The notes under the pieces: generated by a model
The model's database searches: none
What the model was told of the DNA's origin: nothing
What the model saw: only the letters and a program-made list of their open reading frames with translations
Made by a program: the position numbers and the translations under genes
Shown: one piece after another, positions 24,201 through 36,200 of the stretch
Numbering within the stretch: position 1 is the stretch's first letter
How the letters are laid out: the number at the start of each line of letters is the position of its first letter
Assembly (NCBI GenBank): GCA_047967505.1
Contig: CM106539.1
Length of the DNA: 64,000 nt
Direction: 5' to 3' (one strand)
Origin: Dipteris shenzhenensis
Taxonomy: Eukaryota; Polypodiophyta; Polypodiopsida; Gleicheniales

Positions 24201-27200
24201 ACAGAGACAGACCAGAGCACGCACGATGGAGGTTCAGCCCAGAGAGGGGATCGCCGCGAGGTGTCACTCTCGACATCCTACCCCCCACCCATAGAGAGAG
24301 ACGATCCTGCAGACTCATATACAAGATATTTTTGCAGCTCACAGGAGAGCCACCAGGGCACTCAGTTATGTATTTTGACTCGGAGAAAGAGTACTAGTTT
24401 TGAGCTTTGAGCTTAGTCTAGTATAGTACTTAGCAAAGGGCCTTAGTGTGCCCTTTGCTTCAGCCCACAATGGCTTGTATGAGTTACTCTGTGATTATTC
24501 TTTGTCTCATAGGCCCCCGAGGCCTTCCGAAGACAGTAACACATCTTTCTTTCTTTCTAGCGCAGCCAGTCAGATGTGGCACAGACATTCACTCACCATC
24601 TCTCTCACTCTAGGGCAGCCAATCAGATACAAGTATTGCATCTAGTGCATGTGTTTGGTGCATTCTGATTGGACACTCTATGTTAGTGTGCCACAAGGAT
24701 GTAGAAGCCATTTGGAATTTTCTCAGGAAGCTTCTCCCCCCTCACCTCAAACTTCTCAGGAAGCTTCTCCCCTCTCACCTCCTCAGCTCCACACCTCCTC
24801 AGTACAGTTTGCTATATTTGGGGTTTATTGTGTGTCTGCAGCTTAGTTGCTGCACATGCAGTTGTATGCTTTCATTCAAGCCAGTGCTGGCATTCCAGTT
24901 TGCAGCAATTCATGTGTGCATGTCCATCTATTCCCACCTGTGTGTGGAGGGCACTGCAGTCTAGCAGCCTCCTGTTTCTGTTTTCTTTCAGCAGCTGCCT
25001 GATGCATCACAAAACTTGTAGATATCATTTGATGCGATAGGAAAGCAGTTTTTTGGGGCTGGATCGGGGATTGTGCAACTTGTAGAAATTGTTTGATACA
25101 ATAGGAAAGCAGTCTCTTTGCGACAAAGTGCTCCAAAACTGATTTGAAGCAGCAGCTATGCAAAATTTGGAGCCACTGGTGTGGGGAGTTGGAGGGAGGA
25201 CGAGCTACTGTGATACCAAATGAAGGCAAAAAAAGTACACCAAATCAGAAAACTAAGAGCGCACAAAGTAATGAATGAAGAACAGAAGATGAAGATAGGG
25301 CATATGATGTGCAGTCTTCAAAGACAAGCAGCCGACTGAAGGCAAAACTCATACCGGGTTTACTTGCTCAATCCTAGAAGCTAGCACAAACAATGAATGA
25401 CATCAAGAGCTAGTTGCCAATAACAACTTAACCATGTGTGCGTACATGTAATTAACATGACATATGCCTTGACACCTAATTACTAAAAAGTATGCACTAC
25501 TGTCTTAGAGAAACTTGATTGCCATTTTACCAAATAACGTCTTTTAGCTGTCTACTTATATTATTGTGAAGAAACTGATCACTTCACAAGTTGATTGGCA
25601 CCATATTTTCAAAGAGGTTGTCTGATAATTGTTTTTTGAATGCTCACAGAAATTGTTGCGAATTTACGCATTAGTGTTCAGAACATGGATATACTGAATC
25701 AGTTCCACCATGTGTTTTGGATGGGTGATTTGAATTATAGACTTGACTTTGGAGCACCTGAGGACAAGCAAATGACTCCGGAGTAATATACAGAACATCT
25801 TTCTCTTGTTATGCGAGAAAACTGTTCAAGAATGTTACATTGACTCAATACGTGTGATAGGAACATAAAAACTAGCTATGATGCTTCTCTCTGTTTCTAT
25901 CTTTTAATCGAGTATCAAACAGCAGGACAACTTTATGGAACACAGTAGTTGAGCAGATTCAACAGCGACATTTCCATACTTTACTCCAGTCTGATGAGGT
26001 AAGGTTCTCAACATCAATGTCAAAGGGATTTTCTTTCTCCTCCTATGGAAAACTATGGAGAGCAAAAAAATTTCCTATAGAAGCCAAAAGGGAACACCTG
26101 AGAATAAACAGCGATACACTGAGGATTTGAATGCTCACAGCTCCGTAAAGAACAAACTGCAGGAAGGGTCCTCCATTCATTTAAAGAGGGTGAGATAACG
26201 TTCCCTCCAACATTCAAGGTAATGATTCCATCTTGGTGTTCTCGTATGTCTTAACTAGCTCTGCTGAATATTCAAAAATCTGAACAGTAACTGTAATCAT
26301 AACGTTCTTCACTGTGGCTTTATAACATCTTGGAAGATGAAAAGGGACTCAGAAGATGAATATGATATGCAACGAATCCCAGCATGGTGTGATCGTATTC
26401 TTTGGTCATCACTCCCTGGTTGCAATGTAGACCTGCTCTCCTATACATCAGCTCCCAGCATTTTAACCAGGTAAGTTGTGTTTTTCTGAAGAATTTCTGG
26501 CTCTTGTTAACGTTAAGTACTAAATGTATATCCGGTCGTGACAGTGATCACAAGCCTGTAGCAGCAACATTCACATTAACAGCCTATGCTCTGCCCTGCA
26601 ATTCATTGGACCCATTGGATGAGGATGACAAAAGGTGGCATGTTCGAGTAAGTCTTATAACAGATTTCAGAAGCATTACATGGATGATTTCTTGCACGAG
26701 CATTGAATAGTGTGCTAAGTTGTCTATCTGTAACTTCAAAAATAACTGCAGGACAAGAAGTACAAAAGCCTCAGTTTAGCTAGCATAACATCTCATGCTG
26801 TAGTCTTGTTCCTCTATATTTGCATTATAGGTCTACTGCTTATATCTTCCATATTCTAATCAGCTGGAAGCATTATGCTGTATTATGATTTCTGTGTTCA
26901 ACTTGTTGGCCACAGTTTACAGCTTTGCGAGCAAAAAACTTGCGTGCATCTGATATGAGTGGATATTCTGATCCGTAAGTCATTCTAACATTAATGACCT
27001 CTTGAGATTTTGAGAAAAGAACTAAAAAAGGAATATATGATTCTGTTGTAGCAGATTTACCAAAGTATTTTAGTACGTTTTGGGATCCCTGCTTGAGTAC
27101 TTCTTGAGTACTTTGTTGGGTGCTCCTTGGTGTATAGGTACTCATGACCTCCCTAATAAATTATATTAGAAATGGACAACATCACAGCACATAAAAACCC

Positions 27201-30200
27201 GGATATTTAAAGAGCCACGCTAGGCCATGTATATATTATAATATGATTCTGAAGGTCAAGCAGGAACTTCAGTTTAAATGTGCCCACTCGCATCACACAC
27301 CTTCTCAATAACAAAGGAGGAGAGTGAAGAATCAGTGTGTTTATTTGCACCCAATTGGCTGAGGCATCCAACATGCGTGTGTCCTGCATGCAGGGCTGCT
27401 TTCTGGAGAACTGAACGAGCAAAGATACAAACTTAGAGCTGAGTCAGTGACCAGTCACAAGCAGGACAAAGAAATTTCTCTTTTAGCAGAAGCATTGAAG
27501 CTGCTTTGCAGTTGACTTCCTAGCATCTTGAGTCTTTCACCATCTGAAAATTCTGACAAGGAAAAGCTTAACATTGAGGCTGTAAGGTGCTCCTCACTCA
27601 TTGCCTTGGGCTGCCATCACCCACCTCCCTTGTGCCCCCAAACTTTCCCCATTCGTGGCCAGAGATTATATAAGTTCACGCTCATCCTACTCTTCCCTTG
27701 CCACATGTGATTTTCACTTTGTTTTGGCTCCTGCAGTTTTTATGTCTTCCCGCCAGGAGTATTACCTTGAGTTAAAATCCTCTGACTGCTCAAATCTCAG
27801 ATAGATGCAAGTAACACAAAGAATACTAACCCCTTAGGGTCAAATTAGCGAATGTGCCGCTCAGCAATAGTTTCTCTATCTCAAACAACCCCTGACCGTG
27901 AGGCCTAGTGTTAGAAGTCACTGACCCACCTGTGAGCCCCCAAATGAGGAGGACAATGGATCAGTAGAGTGTAGGGGGTTGAAGTTTACCTGAACCAGAT
28001 GATTGCATAGCAGCCTGATCTGTTTGGAGGACTGTCTGCATGGAGAAAGGACCCTAGATCTGCCGTGATGAACGAGGACAGTCTGCATTGCAGTTGGACA
28101 GACGGACATCATATATTGGCCACTGCCAGGATCTATTTATAGGCCTGGCCGTGGGTGTGGCAGTCTGCAACAAGGAGGTGGGTTTCACAGACTGGGATTA
28201 GGGCAAAGCTGGTCGGTGCATCCTGCAGTTCCAGTCGCGTATCCAGTCGGTTATCCAGGGCTATTTCTCAGCCTATATAAACCCCCTCACTTCTCCACAT
28301 TGAGTACAACATTCGCTGAAGCCTTCTTGCTGGCAGCATGGACTCGGGAAGAGTGTGGAGTCATCTATTTGAGCGTTCTCAGCAGTGCAATCACCTGGAT
28401 TGCTGTTTTGTGCCCAGCCCCTTTGCTGCTCTTTTGTGAGCTGTTTTTCCTCATCAGTGGATGCATAAAGTCCGAGTTATCTCTCTCTTCTTCTCTTCTA
28501 TCTGCTGTCTGCTTTCTGCAGTGAGGCTGGAGGTGGTCAATAAAGGTAATTCAGCCACCAAAAAGAGAGTTCATATCAGATGCTTTAGAGGAAGATAAGA
28601 GGAGGAACATCAAGCTTTGAGTGTACATGCCATAGGGCTGGCAGTGGGCAACACCCCAATGGGGGATGCTGAAGCTTTGGTTAACAAAATGGGCATGTAG
28701 GCCATTCTATGGGCTATCCATAGGTGCCACTCATTCCTTGGTATGTGCCTTGTAGGCCTAGTTACAGTCAGTTAGGTCAGTTGGTACAGTTAGTACATGT
28801 ACCACTTAGAACACTTCGAATACTTAGTCCAGTTAGGTTTTTGTGCAAGAAATTTGCATTTTGGAGCACTTGCTTCGAAGGAGGACCATTTTGGGGGCAT
28901 TTATTGCTGCTGCAGTACAAGCCGCCTCACACATGTGGTTCCATACAGCCGTACGGACTGTACAGACCATTTGTGCCTGCATTTAATGCTCATTGGGGGC
29001 TGTATAGACCTGCTGTACTGCATTTAAGACCTGTACGGAGGTGTACGGGACAGTTTACAGCACTCCTCATTCACACGTGTGGTCCGTACAACAGGCCAAT
29101 TTCCTGCTGTACAGACTTGTTGCTGCTGATTTTTGACCTTTCAGAGCTGTTTCGGTGCATTTATGACCTTCCAGACCTGCTTCAATATTCGTGCCAGCTT
29201 GTTCGGAGCTGTTCATGTTGTCTCGTGCTGCGTGCCGGTCTTTCAAGACTTTTGGAGCTTGTTGCTGGAATCCAGAGGCCTCTCCTTGAGCCCATTCCTT
29301 CTCATTTGGCTTCCCTTTGCCTCGGGCTGCAAGTTTCTGTCCATTGGATCAGTCTCCTTTCATTTGGAAGTGCTCTCCTCCTTGTGGGAGCTCTTTCTCT
29401 TGCTGTAACTCTCATTTCCAGCCTTCTCTTCCTGTCAAAATCAAAAGGCAAAATTCTACTCAAGCTTCAAAGCTTTTCACTACAAAAGACTTTGTTGTCT
29501 CAAGGTATACCAGCAAAGAAAAGACTGTTTTGCAGAAAATGGAAAGAACCAATGCAACAGTGGCTTACCCAATGATGTGGCCCAAAAATACAGTAGGGAA
29601 AATGCTTCAAATGTAAGCAGAGAGATTCAACCTTGAAGGAGAGGTGAAAGGACAGCAAATGGCAATGTGAGATGCCAAGTTGCCCTTCTCTCATTTGCTT
29701 TGCCAGTTGGTGCTTTTGCCTTGAATTTCAGCACTATGGCTAGCAACAAGGCTGATTTGTTTGGGATGCTTGGGGCTGAGGACAAGCTTGACGGCACAAA
29801 CTACCCCATGTGGGCATAAATGAATGGACATGTTTTGGTTGTGATTCCAAAGCACATGCCTTGATTGCTCTTTCAGTTAAAAGGGTCATTATCTCTCATA
29901 TCCGGTCTTGCAAGACAGCAAAGCAAGTGTGGGATCAGCTTGCATCCTTATATCAAGTGCGGAATGAGGCGAGGGTTGCCTATCTCTGCAAGTAGTTAAA
30001 GGACGCGAAGCTTGAAGAGGATGGTAATATGGATGCCTATCTTAGTGTGAAGGATTTGAAAGAATAGTTAGCTAACATTGATGAGGAGGTGCCTGATTCT
30101 CAACTTGTTTCTATTACCCTTGATGGGTTACTTGACTCCTACCAAGGTTTTGCTATTACATTGAGGTTGGTTGCACATGGCAGTGCCAACCATTATTCCT

Positions 30201-33200
30201 TTGACCAGCTAGTTGCCCTCTTACTACGGGAGGAACAAAGCTGTGCAAATAGAAATGCTTCTATGGCTAGTGATCGAGCCTTTGCTACCAAGCTTAAAAA
30301 CAAAGGCAAAGGCAAGGTTTCAGCTGGTAAACCCCCTCAATTACATGCTGGTCACTCCCATGATGTCTCTTCTTCTAGGAAGAAGAAGAAGAAAAAGAGA
30401 TGCAACTATTGCAAGAAATGTGGGCATGACATTTCTAAATGCAGGAAGAGAATTGCATTTGAGAAGAAGAAGAACAGTCTCGTCTTGCAGTATCTAGTTC
30501 TTCTAGTCCAGATGATCGACATGAGTCAGCTAATTTTGCACATGACCAGCATTGGGCTTTTCTTGTTACATGTTAGTATAACCTTGATGTTCATGATGTC
30601 CATGATACATGCATGACAGTTTCTGATGTAATCTAATGCCTGGTTCTTTGATAGTGGTGCTAGCAAGCACATTACTTCTTGCCGGAAGTTACTCAACTCA
30701 CTTGAGCATGCATCTAAGGGGGGGACAGTTACAAGTGCCAATAATGCATCATATACAATGAAAGGCATTGGGCAAGTTGCCATTACTTCTATTTCTAGTG
30801 GTTTAGTCACTCTAGACAATGTGCTTTATGTTCTAGGCATTCCCAAGAACCTCATCTCTGTTTCAGCCATAGCTACTTGTGGCTATCAAGTTCTCTTTGA
30901 TGGTGTTCGGGGTGCAGTCTATGATGCTACACATGCCTTTACCATGGTGTTGACTGAGGCATTGACTAGAGGGCTGTATAGACTTGATGCCTATGACAGA
31001 TGCTTGGATGATGCTGGAGTTGCAGATGCAGATGCAGAGGCAGATGCCTATGCTGTTGATTTCTCTCTCTCTCACTCTCTTGCCAAGCGTCCTTTCTCTC
31101 TATGTCCCTCTTATGATTGGTCGAGAGCCTTATTTTCTAAACCCTAAAAGGCCCCAAAATGAGCTCCCTTTTTTTCTAATGGCCCATCACCCGCCTAGCC
31201 CTACGTCAATGCCTCCGTCACGTAGCGTAGCCCTCGACTATGCCGTCTCGCCTAGCCCTTCGTCAATGCCCGTCACTCGTCACCCGTTGCTGAGTCGCCC
31301 ATCACCTGCCCTCAACCATGCTGGCTGCACCTCCACATCCCCCTGCACGCCTCCATTGCTCCCCCATTGCGCCTCCCGCCTAGCCCTCTGCCATCGCATG
31401 CACTTATTTCTACCGCCTGCGTGTGGGATCTTCTCCGCCTGTGCCAATTTCATCGCCCCTTGCTTCCTTGCAGAACTTTAGATTAGCTGGTTGGTTAGGT
31501 TTAGTGACCTTGGGTCAAATTAGTTAGTTGAGGTTAGGTTGGGTCAACCTAACTAAGGTTAGACTAAGTCATGGTTAGGTAAGGTTAGACTAACTAAGTG
31601 TCCTAACTGTCCTAGAGGTCTTTAGGTCAATGAACTAACTGTCCTAGGTGAGTTAGGCTACCCCCCCTCCCAAAAAAAAAGAAGGGAGCCCCTTTAACAC
31701 CCCCTTTTGAAGGCCTTCCACAGCCCCATTTGGGCTCAATCGGGCACCGTTTCGAAACCTCTTTGACGACCTTCCTCCCAAGCTTCTCCATCGACATTCT
31801 CAGTGATTCTCAGCTGCTCATTACAACAGGATAACAGGAGTCAGTTTTCGAAATGGAAAAGGGGAGAAAGACAAAGACAAAGACCAAAACAAGAAAGAAG
31901 ACAAAAACCAGCAAATACAATTAAAGCTCGAGGATGTGAATGCTTAAGCACTTCAACCGAAGTGGACTCGGAGTGGATAGCAAAGCAATTCATAAGACGG
32001 GATCTACCTTAGCTTTAGCTTCAGCTCCAACCTCAGCCATAGCCACGTCTACAATCACACCCACTCCAACTACTTCTTCAACTATAGATATACCCATGAC
32101 AAGAGGCGACATCGACCGCCTCCCCCTCTCCCGCGACAAAGGGGTCGACACCGATTTCCTCCCTCTCTCCTTCTCCCGCTTCAATTATAGTCTCCTCATC
32201 CGTTTCATTGCCTATGTCACCTACATCGCAGGTGTCATACAATGTCCCACAGTACTCCTCGACTTTTCTTTATCCACTCCCTCTCAGCCAGCCATCTCTC
32301 CCACACCCAACTGGTATCATTCCACTCATGCCTTAGTCATCCCCATATCTCACCCAACTAGCCTAGTCGTCGCCCACCATTTTGCCCAATTCTCCTAGTT
32401 TTGTACCACAGCCTTTTCAGTTTCAGCTTGGGCAAGGACTAGCTGACCCACCACCAAATGCCTGAGAGTCTCTGGTCATGGAGGTACACATCATTCGTGT
32501 ACACGAGGTGGATTTGAACCGCTTTGCACAGGAGCAAGCCCGCTTTACCCAAGGGCAGGCTCGTGCCATACAAGAGCAGGCTGGCCTCATCCAGGGGCTC
32601 AGACAAGACATCTTGCTGCTCCGACAAGAGGTCGCAACCATCCATGCAACCCTAAGGAGTACACTAGTGATCAAGGCACAGATTACAAGCATGCAATCTG
32701 TAATCGAGGAGACATCCAGATGGGTAGATGTGGCCAAACAGGAACCTATGAAGGCAACTGGTTTCGCGACTCTCATGGAGCAGCAGCAAAGAGCCCATAA
32801 GGCTCTCAACATCAAAGTCTGTGCATTCCACACACCGAGGCTACACTGATGAGCGATGCGAAGGCATTTGTGGCCACTATTCTTGGGGCAACTGAGCATA
32901 GGATTGAGAGGGCATGGCGGGTGGAGACAGACCCCAATCAAGAGCAGCCCCTTATCATAGGATTCCATGATGCTCACACACGACTCTCAGCTTTACGGCC
33001 TAGATCAGTCTTACGAGACCAGCCATCGATATCCATGGATGAAGATCTCACCCCCTTACAGTTTGAGGAGAGGCGCACTCTGATACAACAGCGGGATCAG
33101 GCCCGCAAAGATGGGAAGTGTGCAGTAGTTAGAGACAGACGACTCCTTAAAAGTCCCCGTCGGGCATCTGCACCACCTCCTCCCACATAGGGAGGTGGGG

Positions 33201-36200
33201 TATATGAGACTCAGCCTACCGAGACCCTGTCCGGTACCATTTGGGGACTGTAATGGTAGCTTATGGTCAAAACCAGGGAACTTCTCAGAATCTTATACAA
33301 GTCGTGACATAGTCTTTTATACAGACACATCAGAGTCGAGAGTGCCCACTACCAGTAGTCAGCGGGTACACATGGGAGTCTACTTACAGAGATGTGACGA
33401 GGGACACAAGGGGAGTACGAGGATCAGGAGTAGTAGTTCTTTACAGGTCCGTCATTTTGGGGACCATCTCAGTAGAGCAGAGAGATACACACTCCAGATT
33501 TCTCTAGATCCGGGTCTGACACAGAGACAGTCAGGATTTGTTCGTTGCAACAGAGGGTTTATTGCTACTTCGTGGACTTCCACAAAGCCTTTGATACAGC
33601 TCCGAGAGCCCACCTCATCAGGCGTCTGCAAGACTCGGGTTATGACCAGAAAATTATTTAGACTGTCATGGCACTTTACAAGAGGATCTCAAGCAGAGTT
33701 CGAATAGGGTCTGGATGGACAGATTAGATCACAAGTACTATTGGGATCAAACAAGGGTGTTCTTTATCACCAACCTTGTTTGGCCTATACATTGATGAGC
33801 TTGAGACAGTTACGCAGACACTGGGGGGGATCTTAATGGCACTTTGATTAAGATCTTGTTATACACAGATGACGTGGCACTCTTATCTTCCTCGGCAGAG
33901 GGTCTCCAGAGACACCTAGATGCACAACAGTCCTTTTGTGATTCCCATGATTTGAAGGTCAACCTTGGTAAAACCAAGGTCATGATCTTCAACACATCCA
34001 GAGCCGCTATGCACCCGGAGCAGTTCACTTTCGAAGGGTCGCCAGTTGAGGTTGTTTCATCATATAATATATAGGGGTTCTCTTCTCTGGACCTATCTTT
34101 ACTATGAGACCGGCGATGCAGGCAGGGCTGAGCAAAGGATACGCTTCATTGGCCAGATTAGAGAGACAATGCTTCCACTCACATTTTCAAGACCCACGAA
34201 CCAAGGGCTTACATTTTGACTCCTTGGTCCGCCCAGCAGGGATGTATGGCAGCCCTAGTTGGGGGTCGGATCTGGACATGGGGGGTGAATATATGTCAAA
34301 GGAATTTGCTGATTTTTTGGCCTCACGTGGCATACATCATCAGTACACTGTGCCTTGCACTCCTCAGCAGAATCCCATGGCTGAGAGAAAAAATAGATCA
34401 GTAATGGAGATGGCCAAGCATATGTTGAAAGGCAAGCACTTGCCTAACAAGTTATTGTTGGATGCCATTATGTGTGCGAATTACATTTTGAACAGATGTC
34501 CCACAAAGGCATTGAAGACCATCACACCTTATGAGGCTTGGACAGGTCATAAGCCCAGAATTTCTCATATGAGGACTTTTGGATGCTTGGCATATGCACA
34601 TGCGCCTTCTCAGACGCGCACGAATTTGGATGATAAAGCTGTCAAATGCATTTTTATTGGGTATAGCTCAAAGAGCAAGGGCTACAAGCTCTGCTAGCCT
34701 CACACGGGCAAGGCTTTTGTCAGTAGGGATGTTGTGTTTGATGAATCTTCCTCTATGCCTTTGCTGGATTGTCAACAACAGCCCATTGTTGATGCTCCAG
34801 ATCTCTTTGACAGCTCGATGCCTTTGTTTCCATCAGATTCTCATGATGATATCACATCTGAGGTTGCTCCTCCATCTGTTGGTCATTTGCAGCCACATGT
34901 GCAGCCTGAAATTCAGCATGATTTACAGCCAGATATGCCTCAACTTGATCAGGATATTGTGCATAGGGCTCTTGACCAGGAGAGAGCTGAAATACAGGAT
35001 CCCAAAACGGTCCCCCTTCTGCTCCTTGACAGATTAAAAGACAGGAAACACAATACTCCCCTGCCTGCCCGTACTAGAGCAGCTGTTCGAAAAGAGCATG
35101 CTAATTTGGTTGCGAGTGCATTGGTTGCTACAGCATGCAATGAAGAACCATTATGCCATAAGGATGCCTTTCAGAATGAATGTTGGTTGAAAGCTATGCA
35201 AGCTGAGTTGGATTCTACCTATCAGAATAGCACTTGGGAGTTATGTGACTTGCCTCCTTGCAAGAATGCCATTGGAACTAAGTGGGTTTATAAGATTAAA
35301 CGGAAAGCTGATGGTTCAGTGGACCGTTACAAAGCCCGTCTTGTTGCTAAGGGCTATGCTCAGCAGCAAGGCATTGACTTTTAGGAGACCTTTGCCCCCA
35401 CTTCCAAGATCACTTCAAGATTGTTATTGCCTTTGCTGCCCATTTTCATTGGGAGGTACATCAGCTTGATATTAAGACAGCTAGGACAGATTTGCTGATT
35501 CTAGTACTCTATGTGGTTGACATGCTTTGTGACTGGGACACATGCTGAGCAAATTGCAGCTTTTAAGCTCGACTTGCAGAAGACATTTGCTATGTTTGAT
35601 CTTGGTCTTTTGCATTACTATCTGGGCATTCAATTTGCTAGCAGCGAGGGGAGCATTTTGATGTCACAATCCAAGTATAGTGGACAGCTTTTGCAGCATT
35701 TTCAAGTATCCACACCATTCGACCCTGGTTTTCACTTCTCATCTGAGGATGGCAGCAGTGCATGTGATGTCACTCTCTATCAGTAGGCAGTTGGTTGTTT
35801 GATTTATTTATGCCATACTAGACCCGATCTTCAGTATGCTGTCTCACAGTTGAGCAGATATATGCACAGTCCCTCTACCATTGACAGGCCGTGAAGTGTG
35901 CCTTCCTTTATGAGGATGATTCTTCACTTGTTATGCATCAGTTCACCGATAGTGATTGGGATGGCTGTTCGGACATCTGTGTGTCACATAGTGGCAATTG
36001 TTTCATGCTTGGTACTTCATGCGTCTCTTGGTTCAGCAAGAAGCAAACTATAGTTGCTACTTCTAGCTGTGAAGCTGAGTACAAAGCAGCTTTTACAGCT
36101 ACAGTGGAGTGTGTTTGGCTCCGGAAGCTACTGCAGATCTTCATGCATGTTAGACTACTCCTACTGTCATCTTCACTGATAGTCAAAGTGCTTTGGTTGT

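Larger units (their letters stand above)
19131..25649 (+). other. Intron 9, 6.5 kb
   Basis: From GTACGT to TGCTCACAG. Contains a 98-bp tandem duplication, poly-G tracts, a copia remnant, an LTR-like segment and a LINE tail. Bases 19500-20050 and 20100-20950 show no recognisable element, and 25250-25640 likewise. Confidence 0.85.

Noticed and set aside
28724-29575. 283-codon + strand frame, the longest in the window
   Set aside because: It starts inside the copia 5' LTR just after the LTR start and runs through the GTAC-rich leader. It is rich in leucine, cysteine and serine and has no domain. Long open frames occur by chance in LTRs.
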